Notes under the pieces: generated by a model
The model's database searches: none
What the model was told of the DNA's origin: nothing
The model's input: the letters and a program-made list of their open reading frames with translations, nothing else
Shown: piece by piece, positions 7,798 through 16,564 of the stretch
How the letters are laid out: every line of letters begins with the position of its first letter
Position numbering within the stretch: position 1 is the first letter of the stretch
Position numbers and translations under genes: made by a program
NCBI RefSeq assembly: GCF_900128475.1
Contig: NZ_LT635838.1
Span: 26,727 to 90,726 of the forward strand
DNA length: 64,000 nt
Direction: 5' to 3'
Source: Mediterranea massiliensis
GTDB taxonomy: Bacteria; Bacteroidota; Bacteroidia; Bacteroidales; Bacteroidaceae

Positions 7798-9786
7798 TCA
7801 GACGTGTTCTTTAATCAGTCCGGTACGATAGGCTACCAGCAATTTCTTCAAATCCTCAATCTGAGTGCGCAATTCACGTCCCTTATCGGTATCTTTCACC
7901 ATCATGCGCTGCGAATTGAATTCCACCAGGAAAGTGGTCGACTTGATGTCAAGTCCCTCTTCGATAGCCTTCTGACGACTTTGAAAGGGTTCGTGCTGTA
8001 CCAGCTGCAGACCGTGCGAATGATATACCAACGTATATCCGGCAATGCCCGTTTCCGGCTGATAGGCTTTGGAAAAGCCGCCATCAATCACCAGCAGTTT
8101 TCCTTCGGCCTTGATGGGCTGTTCGCCCTTGATGGTCTTCACAGGCACATGACCGTTGATGATATGGGCATGAGCTTCGGGATCTATGCCAAATTCCCTC
8201 AGGATGTTATTGCAGACCTCCACCTCGTTCCTCAACGTATAATAATACCCTTTCGTTTCCTTGTGTAGAGACTTGTCCGCTACAAAATAACGTTCGAACG
8301 TAGCCATCTTGTCCTTATCAAAGGACGGGGCATCCGGACCGCACCACAAGTACCACATATAGTCGAGGGCAAAACTCTTTTCCTCCGAACCTTCCTCACC
8401 GAAATAGGCAGTACGCACCAACTGATCCACTTTCTTCAGCAGCTTCTCCCCCCAATACTCTTTTCCATTGATCTTCACATGCTTGAAGCTGCCGTCTGCA
8501 TTCAGAGGCACCGAGGCATGGTAAAGCAAATTACTGTTGCACACCAGATACATGCCACCATAAGTAAAAAGGCAGCGCATGTGTTTCTTTAGTTTTTCAC
8601 TGTTCATGAAAGAAGCATGGAGTTTCTCCATCAAATCATGCTCCTCGTCTGTCAACCGATAAGGATCAGCCGGATCGATTGTCGGGAAATTGGTATCGAG
8701 CAGAGCATATTCCTGCCCTTCATATTGGAAAACTCCCCGCTCAAAATCTATCAGATGCAACAACTTGCGCCCCTGCATACCGAGATCCGGACGACGGTCA
8801 ATGATGGCAGCTTCCAGCTTCAACTGTATGATGGTAATGGCTTTATGCATCTGGGTAATGAGACGCAACGTCTTTTCATTGTAGCGGGAATCGGAGAAGT
8901 TCAGTTTCGGTGCAAAAATCTCACAGGGATCATCTCCATAAATATCCATGGCAAAGGTCGCCAACGGAAGCAGGTTGATGCCGTATCCGTCTTCCAATGT
9001 AGCCAAATTGGCATAACGCATGGACATACGAATCACGTTTGCCATACAGGCATCATTTCCCGACGCCGCCCCCATCCAAAGGAGATCATGATTACCCCAC
9101 TGGATATCGAAGTTGTGATAATCGCAAAGCGTATCCATAATAATATGTGCCCCCGGACCACGGTCATAAATATCACCAACAATATGCAAGGAATCAATGG
9201 TAAGACGCTGGATCAGATTACACATAGCTATGATAAAGTCATCGGAACGCTTGGTCGAAATGATGGTACTGATGATGACATTAATATACGCATGCTTATT
9301 AGGATCTATAGTAGATTCATGCAACAACTCCTGAATGATATAGGAAAAATCTTTCGGCAAAGCTTTCCTCACTTTGGAACGGGTATATTTGGATGATACG
9401 TTCTGACACACCTTAACCAACTGATTCAGCGTAATCAAGTACCAGTCATCAAGATCCTTCTCTTTTTCCTTGATAAGTTGTAATTTCTCTTCCGGATAAT
9501 AAATCAAGGTACATAGTTCCTTCTTTTCGCTCTCGCGCAACGTATGACCGAAGATTTCATTTACCTTACGTTTCACGGCTCCCGAAGCGTTCTTCAACAC
9601 ATGCTGAAAAGCTTCATACTCCCCGTGCAGGTCAGTCAGAAAGTGTTCTGTCCCTTTCGGAAGATTCAAAATGGCTTCCAAGTTGATAATCTCAGTACTG
9701 GCATCAGCTATCGTCGGAAAACTATGAGACAACAACTGCAAATAGCGCAAATCACTGATGATACTTTCAGAAGTAATGTTTCCCAT
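7798..9786 (-). CDS. fbp: Fructose-1,6-bisphosphatase class III
   Basis: This 662-aa protein is full length for the class III enzyme, which hydrolyses fructose 1,6-bisphosphate to fructose 6-phosphate in gluconeogenesis. Metallophosphatase motifs are visible: TDLHGEYEAF (about residues 51-60), GDIYDRGPGA, WGNHDLLWMG and INGHVPVKTIKGE. It reads convergently toward the repeat protein with a 46-bp gap and no strong terminator. Downstream of the AspT-like transporter, 55 bp separates the two genes, so they may share a transcript. Confidence 0.95.
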   Translation of the reverse strand: MGNITSESIISDLRYLQLLSHSFPTIADASTEIINLEAILNLPKGTEHFLTDLHGEYEAFQHVLKNASGAVKRKVNEIFGHTLRESEKKELCTLIYYPEEKLQLIKEKEKDLDDWYLITLNQLVKVCQNVSSKYTRSKVRKALPKDFSYIIQELLHESTIDPNKHAYINVIISTIISTKRSDDFIIAMCNLIQRLTIDSLHIVGDIYDRGPGAHIIMDTLCDYHNFDIQWGNHDLLWMGAASGNDACMANVIRMSMRYANLATLEDGYGINLLPLATFAMDIYGDDPCEIFAPKLNFSDSRYNEKTLRLITQMHKAITIIQLKLEAAIIDRRPDLGMQGRKLLHLIDFERGVFQYEGQEYALLDTNFPTIDPADPYRLTDEEHDLMEKLHASFMNSEKLKKHMRCLFTYGGMYLVCNSNLLYHASVPLNADGSFKHVKINGKEYWGEKLLKKVDQLVRTAYFGEEGSEEKSFALDYMWYLWCGPDAPSFDKDKMATFERYFVADKSLHKETKGYYYTLRNEVEVCNNILREFGIDPEAHAHIINGHVPVKTIKGEQPIKAEGKLLVIDGGFSKAYQPETGIAGYTLVYHSHGLQLVQHEPFQSRQKAIEEGLDIKSTTFLVEFNSQRMMVKDTDKGRELRTQIEDLKKLLVAYRTGLIKEHV

Positions 9787-9841
9787 GACTTTATCGTTTT
9801 AATACATTCTTTTCTCTATTCTGTCTCAATATATACCCCTA

Positions 9842-11506
9842 TCATCCCAATAGGAACATCAGCAGCACTTGGGCTATGATGACCCGCAGGAACATGCAAA
9901 GCGGATAAACCGTAGCATAAGATACGGACGGATTATCCCCCGGGATGGTATCATTGGCATAATTCAATGCCATCGGGTTGGCCATACTACCACACAACAT
10001 ACCTGTCACAGAACCGAAATCCACTTTCATCCATTTAAAAGCCACCACCCCCATGATGAATACAGGCAACAATGTCAGTACAAAACCCACACCAATCCAA
10101 AGCAGACCTTCAGGACGGAATACAGTCTCAAAGAAATGAGCTCCTGCATCCAACCCCAGGCAGGCCAGATACAAAGACAACCCCAAAGCACGAAGCATCA
10201 GATTAGCACTGCGAGTGGTATAAGTCACCATGTGCAAGCGCGGGCCAAACGTACCTATCAAGATACCGACAATAATGGGACCACCGGCCAATCCCAATTT
10301 CACAGGCGCGCTGATACCGGGAATGGAAATGGGAATAGCTCCCAGAATAAGCCCCAATATAATGCCAATGAACACTGCCACAAGGTTGGGCTCCTTCAGA
10401 CTCTTGATAGCATTACCCAACACCTTTTCCACATTATGTACAGCCGCCGCTTCACCAACAATTGTCAAGCGGTCACCCAACTGCAACGTCAGACCAGCTG
10501 TAGCCAAAAGTTGTACGCCGCTTCGATAAACACGCGTAATGTTGATACCATAATGATTGCGCAGGTGGAGGGAACCTAATTTCTTACCGTTCAATTCGGG
10601 ACGGGTCACCACAATACGCTGGGATATCAATTTGCTGTCAATGGCATCCCAGTCAATATCCTCCTTATTCCAATCCGTATGTTCCTGTTCACCGAAAAGC
10701 ACCGTCATCGCAGCCGCCTCTTTCTCTGAAGTAATGACCAGCAAGCGGTCACCTTCCATCACGACCTTATCCGATGTTGGAATAATTACCTTTCCATCAC
10801 GCCACAAACGGGAAATCACAAACTTGGAATGGCTCAGATCCGCAATCTCTTTCACACTTTTGCCAAAGATGCCCGGATTATGCACTTGGAAAGCACCAAT
10901 ATACGTCTTGTTATCATTATCCTTTTCCGATATTTCCAAATCTTTGTCCTTTACCATCAGCTTGCGGATGACAAGGATTGCCAATATGACGCCTATTACT
11001 CCCAAGGGATAAGTGACAGCACAACCCAAAGCCGGCGTGCTGGCGTCCATACCCATCTGCTTCAGCGTCTGTTGAGCGGCTCCCAAAGCCGGTGTGTTGG
11101 TCGTGGCACCACAAAGAATGCCTGCCATATCGGGCAAGGAAATGCCTGTCAACCAGCAACCTGCCACTGCCATAAAAGTACCAATCAGAACAACTCCGAT
11201 ACCCAGCATATTAAGACGGACACCTTCATCACGAAAAGAACTGAAAAAACCAGGCCCCACCTGCAGTCCCAAAGCATATACAAATATCACCAAGCCAAAA
11301 CTCTCGGCATAGTTCAGCATCTGAGGGTCTATCTTCAACCCCAAGTGTCCAGCCAATATGCCGGCAAAGAAAACAAAGGTGACACCCAGCGATATGCCTC
11401 CTATACGTATTTTACCCAATCCGAGTCCAATGGCACAGATGAGTGATAGTATCACCACCGCCTGCAAAGCCGATGGTTCTATAAACAAATTATACAGCCA
11501 GTCCAC
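9842..11506 (-). CDS. AspT/YidE-family transporter with RCK_C domains
   Basis: This 554-aa membrane protein has two blocks of hydrophobic helices (about residues 10-185 and 375-554) flanking two cytoplasmic TrkA-C (RCK_C) domains, the layout of the aspartate:alanine exchanger family (YidE/YbjL duplication domain). Repeated family motifs GATTNTPALGAAQ and CGSMANPMALNYA lie in the two halves. Substrate is unknown for most members; dicarboxylates or amino acids are plausible. The gene lies between dedA and fbp on the same strand. Confidence 0.88.
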   Translation of the reverse strand: MDWLYNLFIEPSALQAVVILSLICAIGLGLGKIRIGGISLGVTFVFFAGILAGHLGLKIDPQMLNYAESFGLVIFVYALGLQVGPGFFSSFRDEGVRLNMLGIGVVLIGTFMAVAGCWLTGISLPDMAGILCGATTNTPALGAAQQTLKQMGMDASTPALGCAVTYPLGVIGVILAILVIRKLMVKDKDLEISEKDNDNKTYIGAFQVHNPGIFGKSVKEIADLSHSKFVISRLWRDGKVIIPTSDKVVMEGDRLLVITSEKEAAAMTVLFGEQEHTDWNKEDIDWDAIDSKLISQRIVVTRPELNGKKLGSLHLRNHYGINITRVYRSGVQLLATAGLTLQLGDRLTIVGEAAAVHNVEKVLGNAIKSLKEPNLVAVFIGIILGLILGAIPISIPGISAPVKLGLAGGPIIVGILIGTFGPRLHMVTYTTRSANLMLRALGLSLYLACLGLDAGAHFFETVFRPEGLLWIGVGFVLTLLPVFIMGVVAFKWMKVDFGSVTGMLCGSMANPMALNYANDTIPGDNPSVSYATVYPLCMFLRVIIAQVLLMFLLG

Positions 11507-11526
11507 GGTCAGTTCTTATTTGGAGT

Positions 11527-12183
11527 TCAAGCTTGATGTTTATTCCTTGCGTTTTTGAACCGCACCCGCAGCACTTCCAGCACGGCCGGCAAAACAGACA
11601 CGACTATAATAGCCACTACCAGCAACTTCAGGTTTTGTTGTACGAAAGGAAGGTCTCCGAAAAAGTAGCCCGCATAGCAAAACAAGGCTACCCATAGCAA
11701 ACCGCCCGACACGTTGTAAAGCATGAAATAATAGTAGTGCATTTTGCCCATACCTGCCACAAACGGCGCAAAAGTACGTACAATCGGGACAAAGCGGGCT
11801 ATAATAATCGTTTTTCCGCCATACTTCTTGTAAAATTCATGCGTTTTATCCAGATGACTCTGCTTAAATATCTTGGATTTAGGATTACTGAACAGTTTTT
11901 TTCCGAAAAAATGCCCGATGGCATAATTGCTTGAATCCCCCAGGACGGCCGCAGCAAATACGATGAGTACTAACACGTTGACCTCCAGAGGTATGTCGGG
12001 CTGTGCGGCGATAGCCCCCGCCACGAATAGCAAGGAGTCTCCCGGCAGGAAAGGGGTAACCACAAGACCGGTCTCGCAAAAGATAATGAGAAAAAGAATG
12101 GCATACGTCCACAAATGATAAGCTTGCACGATATTAATCATGTGCTGGTCAATGTGAAGGATGAAATCGATGATGAAATCCAT
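11527..12183 (-). CDS. DedA-family inner-membrane protein
   Basis: This is a polytopic membrane protein of about 218 aa (SNARE-associated/VTT/DedA family). The family motifs [17 protein letters not shown] and [18 protein letters not shown] are clear. Members act in envelope homeostasis and are proposed lipid carrier flippases. An upstream in-frame ATG at 12216 is possible, but MDFIIDFIL at 12183 gives the usual N-terminus. The next gene, the AspT-like transporter, starts 20 bp after the stop. Confidence 0.87.
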   Translation of the reverse strand: MDFIIDFILHIDQHMINIVQAYHLWTYAILFLIIFCETGLVVTPFLPGDSLLFVAGAIAAQPDIPLEVNVLVLIVFAAAVLGDSSNYAIGHFFGKKLFSNPKSKIFKQSHLDKTHEFYKKYGGKTIIIARFVPIVRTFAPFVAGMGKMHYYYFMLYNVSGGLLWVALFCYAGYFFGDLPFVQQNLKLLVVAIIVVSVLPAVLEVLRVRFKNARNKHQA

Positions 12184-12261
12184 AACAATGTCACATTTTA
12201 CAATGAATTCAACCAAAACAGGCGACCGCAGATATTATTGCAGCCGCCTGTTATTCAAAAG

Positions 12262-12333
12262 TAGTGGATACGAGAATCGAACTCGTGTTCCATGCGTGAG
12301 AGGCATGTGTCCTAGCCGCTAGACGAATCCACC
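12262..12333 (-). tRNA. tRNA-Glu (CTC)
   Basis: A 72-nt cloverleaf folds on the reverse strand: 7-bp acceptor (G1-U72 wobble), a D arm starting GTCTAG, anticodon stem CATGC/GCATG with loop CTCTCAC (anticodon CTC), and a T arm with TTCGATT. CCA is not encoded. It is last of three tRNAs read from one promoter. Confidence 0.9.
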
Positions 12334-12345
12334 CTAAAAAATTTG

Positions 12346-12418
12346 TACACCCTCAGGGATTCGAACCCTGGACCCACTGATTAAGAGTCAGTTGCTCTAC
12401 CAACTGAGCTAAGAGTGC
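12346..12418 (-). tRNA. tRNA-Lys (CTT)
   Basis: A 73-nt cloverleaf on the reverse strand, starting GCACTCTTAGCTCAG, has anticodon stem ACTGA/TCAGT and loop CTCTTAA (anticodon CTT). The T loop is TTCGAAT. CCA is not encoded. Confidence 0.93.
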
Positions 12419-12429
12419 ATATCACGCTG

Positions 12430-12516
12430 CGGAAGCTGGGGGATTCGAACCCCCGGTACGGTAACCCGTACGGCAGTTTAGCAAACTGCTGGTTTCAGCC
12501 ACTCACCCAAACTTCC
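12430..12516 (-). tRNA. tRNA-Ser (GCT)
   Basis: An 87-nt class II tRNA on the reverse strand, with acceptor GGAAGTT/AGCTTCC, anticodon stem GCAGT/ACTGC and loop TTGCTAA (anticodon GCT), and a long variable arm (CGTACGG/CCGTACC). It is the first gene of the tRNA operon. Confidence 0.93.
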
Positions 12517-12547
12517 TTAGTGACCAGCATTCTTTCGAAATGCGCTG

Positions 12548-12578
12548 CAAAGGTAGGGAAAGTTTTGGACTGTGCAAA
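12548..12578 (-). promoter_or_regulatory. Promoter of the Ser-Lys-Glu tRNA operon
   Basis: On the reverse strand TTTG (12575-12578), 19 bp, then TACCTTTG (12548-12555) match the Bacteroides consensus exactly. The tRNA-Ser 5' end is 31 bp further on. Confidence 0.8.
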
Positions 12579-12685
12579 CCTTTCCAGCATATTTTTTTCG
12601 TAGTTTTTTCACCTCAAAACTTAATCTTCTAACATTCAAACCAATAAAGCGTCCACCAAATAAACAAGAAATTGGCTTTTTTTGT

Positions 12686-12693
12686 TATCTTTG
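12686..12693 (+). promoter_or_regulatory. -7 box of the Crp-type regulator gene
   Basis: TATCTTTG matches TAnnTTTG and lies 29 bp upstream of the ATG at 12723. No clean TTTG lies at the expected -33 distance. Confidence 0.6.
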
Positions 12694-12722
12694 CAGTCCG
12701 ATGATCAAAATCAGAGAAAAAG

Positions 12723-13307
12723 ATGGATACATTATTGAAAGAGACAGTCAATCTGGCTGTAAATTCCCGATACCCGGGCATGAATTCTGAAGGAAGAAGG
12801 CAGATAGAAGGCATTCTGGTCCGACAGGACATCACCAAAGGAGAGATTATTCTCGACGAAGGCCAAATCAGCCACGACATTCTTCTGGTGGGCAAAGGAA
12901 TGGTACGCCAGTTCTATTATAAGAACGGGAAAGACGTCACCGAACATTTTTCCTACGAAGGATGCATCGTGATGTGCATCGAGAGCCTGCTGAAACAGGA
13001 ACCTACCCGACTGATGATAGAAGCGCTGGAAGACGGTACGGTCTATCAGCTCAATTATAATAAACTAATGCTGCTGGCCGAGACGTCGTGGGAGGTCAAC
13101 ATGTTCTACCGGAAGATTCTGGAATTCTCCCTCATCACGTCGCAGGTGAAAGCAGACTCCTGGCGGTTCGAGACGGCCCGTGAACGCTACAACAACCTGA
13201 TGCAGGCACAGCCTGAAGTTATCAAGCGGGCTCCTCTCTCCCACATTGCATCCTATCTGCTCATGACGCCCGAAACACTGAGCCGTGTACGTTCCGGAGT
13301 TTTGTAA
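12723..13307 (+). CDS. Crp/Fnr-type transcriptional regulator
   Basis: This 194-aa protein has a cyclic-nucleotide-binding-like domain (about residues 25-120; GEIILDEGQISHDILLVGKGMV) and a short C-terminal winged helix with LSHIASYLLMTPETLSRVRS as the recognition helix. There are no Fnr-type cysteine clusters, so iron-sulfur sensing is unlikely. The effector and targets are unknown. It is monocistronic, following its own -7 box, and is next to the tRNA operon. Confidence 0.88.
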   Translation: MDTLLKETVNLAVNSRYPGMNSEGRRQIEGILVRQDITKGEIILDEGQISHDILLVGKGMVRQFYYKNGKDVTEHFSYEGCIVMCIESLLKQEPTRLMIEALEDGTVYQLNYNKLMLLAETSWEVNMFYRKILEFSLITSQVKADSWRFETARERYNNLMQAQPEVIKRAPLSHIASYLLMTPETLSRVRSGVL

Positions 13308-13383
13308 ACAGGCAAAAAGAAAGATGTACCCTTACTTTTGTCGCTTTTTGACGCAAATCAACGGATAAAAGAAGAAAAGGTTA

Positions 13384-13391
13384 TAACTTTG
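13384..13391 (+). promoter_or_regulatory. Orphan -7 box ahead of a hairpin terminator (possible small RNA)
   Basis: TAACTTTG fits TAnnTTTG. About 65 bp downstream is a strong terminator hairpin and no convincing reading frame lies between. Between them sits a 15-bp direct repeat AGAGAGATTAGTTTT at 13406-13420 and 13425-13439 (period 19). A transcript of roughly 95 nt could result. No -33 TTTG is at the expected spacing. Confidence 0.35.
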
Positions 13392-13455
13392 CACCATCAA
13401 ACAATAGAGAGATTAGTTTTTATAAGAGAGATTAGTTTTAAAAGGGTACAAGAGA

Positions 13456-13493
13456 AGAAGCAGGCCTTCGCAAAGGGCCTGCTTCTCTTTTTA
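13456..13493. terminator. Rho-independent terminator between crp-type and araC-type genes
   Basis: AGAAGCAGGCC (13456-13466) pairs perfectly with GGCCTGCTTCT (13476-13486) over a 9-nt loop, followed by CTTTTT on the + strand. It lies just past the AraC-type stop and could serve both directions. Confidence 0.8.
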
Positions 13494-14366
13494 TTGGTTC
13501 CGGTATGCCTTGGGAGACATCCCTGCATGTTGTTTGAAATACTTGCCGAAAAAAGACTGGTTGGCAAAATGCAGCTCTTCTGCAATCTCCTGGATGCTGG
13601 CGTCCGACGATTTGAGCAGGACCTTGGCTTCCAATACCACCAGGCTGTCTATCCACTCGCCGGCCGTACGCCCACTGACCTTCTTGACTACAGCCGACAA
13701 ATGTTTGGACGAAAGACACATCTTCCCTGCATAAAATGTCACGCTCCGCTCCTGCTTGCAGTATTCGGACACCAAATGCATGAACTGGCGGAACTGTTCT
13801 TCCTGAAGACTCTCGGAATCCTTCACCTGAATATTCCGCTGCAGATAGATGCCGTATATCTCGTAAAAAAGAGAAATCAACAAACCTTGGGCCACCTCCC
13901 GCCGAAAAGGATGTCGTTGCTGGCGTACCTTGCTCCGCAGGAATGAATGGTATTGGCAGAACGTCTGCTTTTCTTCCGGAGTAATCCGTATGCAGGGATG
14001 GTCCTTGACCAGAAGAGAGACTGGAAACAGCTTCTGAATAGTGGGCAGGATACCTTCCACAAAGTCTTTGGATATGACAATAAAAAGCCCCTCAAAGTCT
14101 TCGGTGTAGGAGCCCAACTGGATAATCTGTTCCGGCAGAATGACTCCCAGCATGCCTGCCTCCACTTTGTATTCCTGCAGATTGAGGCACATCGAGCCAC
14201 GCCCTTTCAGACAGACATACAGACAGAGGACACCCAAACGGCTCGGGTAACCGGAAAAGGGGATATCCCTGATGCTGTCAAATATAGCAAAGTCATTGCC
14301 GATGAAGTCTATCATCGGCAAGTGCTGTATCTGCGTCAAGTCTACATGTGGAATCTTACTTTCCAT
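13491..14366 (-). CDS. AraC-family transcriptional regulator
   Basis: This 291-aa protein has an N-terminal cupin-like sensing region (about residues 1-170) and a C-terminal AraC domain with two helix-turn-helix units (about 195-291). The second unit reads IQEIAEELHFANQSFFGKYFKQ and ends with GMSPKAYRNQ, the family signature. Its ATG lies inside the end of the upstream 5'-nucleotidase-like gene (11-bp overlap), so the two are probably translationally coupled. The effector is unknown. Confidence 0.9.
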   Translation of the reverse strand: MESKIPHVDLTQIQHLPMIDFIGNDFAIFDSIRDIPFSGYPSRLGVLCLYVCLKGRGSMCLNLQEYKVEAGMLGVILPEQIIQLGSYTEDFEGLFIVISKDFVEGILPTIQKLFPVSLLVKDHPCIRITPEEKQTFCQYHSFLRSKVRQQRHPFRREVAQGLLISLFYEIYGIYLQRNIQVKDSESLQEEQFRQFMHLVSEYCKQERSVTFYAGKMCLSSKHLSAVVKKVSGRTAGEWIDSLVVLEAKVLLKSSDASIQEIAEELHFANQSFFGKYFKQHAGMSPKAYRNQ

Positions 14367-16101
14367 CTCCGAACAACCGTTTGTAGTCGCGACTGGAGGC
14401 CGGCCCCGCCCAGTCTTCGGGAATGAAACGCCATTGGTTCAACGAACGGGGCGTAAGGGTCTGCTGCTGCTCGATGTACTGCATCAGGTAGTAGCGCAGG
14501 TCCTTGTCCGTAGACGAGAGGATGCGTTTCTCCAGTTCGTCCTGCGGGATGCCGGCTCCGCGGGTCAGCAGTTCTCCGCCGCCGTTGCCGCGATAGGAAT
14601 TGACAGCCACCTTGTACATCTTTGCCTCATCAAAGGGAGTACCGTCGGCCATACTCACGATGTGTACCTTCTGCCCTTCGGGTTTCGTCACGTCCACCGT
14701 ATAGATGATGCCTGCCGCCGAATCGAAGTTGTAGCTGGGATTCTGGAAGGCGGCACGGTCGGCAGCCCCCTCGCGGGGACGGTCGCGCAAGAGGAGAAGC
14801 GGATCGTCGGCCGAAGTCATGCGGTTGGTCCACAAGGCATACGACATCTCGAGGGCGCCGCGGATTTCCTTGCCGGAAAGGCTCATGACGTAGAGCATGT
14901 TTTCGTACTTATAGAGGTTGAACATGTCGCTCACGAAAATGTCGCCCGCCGGTATCTGTGCATCAAAGGACAAGGGTGCGGCCAGCGAGATGTCGGCCCC
15001 GCTGATGGCCAGCTGGAGCTGGTGGATGAAGTCCACGAAAGCCGAGGGGCCGAAGTAGGCCGGACGGGTGGAGATGCCTTCGGTGAAGCGGCCTATCCGC
15101 TTGGACACGAACTGCTCCACCGTCTTGCGCTGGGGTGCGAAATGGGTCGTGAACTCGGCATCGGGTTCGTAACCGTCCATCCGTACCAGCTCGCCGGAAA
15201 CGTGCTTGCCGGTCACGCGGCCATCGCTCAACGCCAATGTCACGTCCACGGCTGCCACCACAGAAGCGTTGTTGGCCGGGTTGATGATGAGCACGGAGTC
15301 ACCCTCTACGTTCACCACCTTTTCGCAGGCCAAGGCATGGTCGTGGCCCATCATCACCACGTCGAAACCGGGCACACGGCGGGCCACGTCGGCCGAAGCG
15401 TTCTCGTTATACTTGCCGTTCATCACGTAGGCATTACGTCCCGAGTGGAAGATGCCCACCACCACGTCGGGCTGCTCCCGCTCGCGGATGACCTGCATCC
15501 AGCGGCGGGCCGTCTCCTCCATGTCGTCGAAGCGCAGGCCGCGCCACAGGTTCTCCGACAGCCAGGCGGGAATGGCGGGCGTTATCAGGCCCAGCACAGC
15601 CACCTTCACTCCGCCGCGCTGCAGCACGACGTAAGGCTTGAAGTGGGGCTGCCCCGTGGCCGCATCCACGATGTTGGCACCGAGGATGGGGAAACGGCAG
15701 TCCGACGCCCAACGGTCGAACACCGTGCGGCCCGTCTCCACGTCGTGGTTGCCCATGTTGCCTGCGTCGTAACCCATGAAGTTCATCATGTCGGCACACA
15801 GGTGCACGGACATCGTGTCCATATAATTATAGTAATAGGCCGTGGGCTGTCCCTGCAGGATGTCGCCGTTGTCCAGCAGCACCAGCCGGTCGCCATACGC
15901 CCGGCGTTCCTGCCGTACGTACGAACAGACGCGCGAGAGGCTGCCCGCCGCGTCGCGGCCCACAATGAAGTCGTAAGGATAATAATTGCCGTGCACGTCG
16001 CTCGTCTGCACCAGCTTCAGTTTCACCTCCCGCTGCTCCTGCGCCCACATCGGGAAGGCCAGCAGCAGGCACATCAGGAACAAGATGTTCTTTTTTCTCA
16101 T
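14356..16101 (-). CDS. 5'-nucleotidase / cyclic-nucleotide phosphodiesterase family metallophosphatase (UshA-like), exported
   Basis: This 581-aa protein begins with a signal peptide (cleavage near MWAQ). The N-terminal metallophosphatase domain shows TSDVHGNYYPYDF, LLDNGDILQGQP, GNMGNHDVE and MMGHDHA. The C-terminal 5_nucleotid_C domain starts around residue 345 and contains the substrate region PSYNFDSAAGIIYTVDV. It would dephosphorylate extracytoplasmic nucleotides, 2',3'-cyclic nucleotides or related esters. Its mRNA leader may be about 220 nt, because the nearest -7 box is at 16331-16338; the repeat hairpin at 16168-16270 would then lie in the leader. The AraC-type gene follows with an 11-bp overlap. 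Confidence 0.9.
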   Translation of the reverse strand: MRKKNILFLMCLLLAFPMWAQEQREVKLKLVQTSDVHGNYYPYDFIVGRDAAGSLSRVCSYVRQERRAYGDRLVLLDNGDILQGQPTAYYYNYMDTMSVHLCADMMNFMGYDAGNMGNHDVETGRTVFDRWASDCRFPILGANIVDAATGQPHFKPYVVLQRGGVKVAVLGLITPAIPAWLSENLWRGLRFDDMEETARRWMQVIREREQPDVVVGIFHSGRNAYVMNGKYNENASADVARRVPGFDVVMMGHDHALACEKVVNVEGDSVLIINPANNASVVAAVDVTLALSDGRVTGKHVSGELVRMDGYEPDAEFTTHFAPQRKTVEQFVSKRIGRFTEGISTRPAYFGPSAFVDFIHQLQLAISGADISLAAPLSFDAQIPAGDIFVSDMFNLYKYENMLYVMSLSGKEIRGALEMSYALWTNRMTSADDPLLLLRDRPREGAADRAAFQNPSYNFDSAAGIIYTVDVTKPEGQKVHIVSMADGTPFDEAKMYKVAVNSYRGNGGGELLTRGAGIPQDELEKRILSSTDKDLRYYLMQYIEQQQTLTPRSLNQWRFIPEDWAGPASSRDYKRLFGDGK

Positions 16102-16167
16102 AGTTACAACGTTTTGGGATAAATAATGTCCGGAGGAAACCGGGCCAACCAGTCACCTTTGCCTGCC

Positions 16168-16270
16168 TTCCCCGTCACCTCAGGCAGGAATCATGTTACT
16201 TGATTCGTATAATCTCGTTACTTGATTCATACAATCCTGTTACTTGATTCCGGCCTGAGGTGACGGGGAA
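16168..16270. repeat. Hairpin array, locus 1: 18-bp outer stem enclosing a 22-bp-period array
   Basis: TTCCCCGTCACCTCAGGC (16168-16185) is a perfect inverse of 16253-16270. Inside, 5-bp arms alternate in orientation: AATCA 16189, TGATT 16201, AATCT 16211, TGATT 16223, AATCC 16233, TGATT 16245. Spacers alternate 7 and 5 bp, giving an exact 22-bp period; the 7-bp spacers (TGTTACT, CGTTACT, TGTTACT) are conserved. Confidence 0.85.
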
Positions 16271-16330
16271 AGCTATCCAAGGTAGGGACTGAGGCACACT
16301 AAGCCCTGCCACCTCCTCCACTCAACGCGG

Positions 16331-16338
16331 CAAAGATA
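16331..16338 (-). promoter_or_regulatory. Possible -7 box of the 5'-nucleotidase-like gene
   Basis: TATCTTTG on the reverse strand matches TAnnTTTG. It is 230 bp upstream of the ATG, which would put the hairpin array in the 5' leader. No other good box lies nearer. Confidence 0.45.
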
Positions 16339-16387
16339 GTGAAAGGCGAGAGGAGAAGCAAATGAAAATGAAAATGAAAATTTCAAT

Positions 16388-16515
16388 TTGATTCTTCCGA
16401 GCCGCATCCTAATCTTATGAAAAGATAGCGAAAGATATTAAAAGACAAGGGCAGGGACAAAACGAAAAACAAAGTTTTTTGATTTGGTTATGCCGAGCCG
16501 TATCCTATCTGAAAC
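16388..16515. repeat. Diverged direct repeat upstream of tex
   Basis: CCGAGCCGCATCCTAATCT (starting near 16399) and CCGAGCCGTATCCTATCTG (near 16493) are about 94 bp apart. Both are preceded by a TTTGRTT-type stretch, so a unit of about 95 bp has been duplicated and has diverged. Confidence 0.5.
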
Positions 16516-16523
16516 AAAAGTAC

Positions 16524-16531
16524 TATCTTTG
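16524..16531 (+). promoter_or_regulatory. -7 box of tex
   Basis: TATCTTTG matches TAnnTTTG and is 33 bp upstream of the tex ATG (16565). The -33 element is not clear. Confidence 0.55.
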
Positions 16532-16564
16532 ACCCGATTTTATTCCTAAAAGAAAATCCCTGAT

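Larger units (their letters stand above)
16102..16564. other. 463-bp intergenic region between phosphatase and tex
   Basis: This divergent intergenic region holds an inverted-repeat array (16168-16270), a reverse-strand -7 box (16331-16338), a GAAAAT triplet-like run near 16360-16382, a diverged duplicated segment (16388-16515) and a forward -7 box for tex (16524-16531). No supported reading frame is present. Confidence 0.7.
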
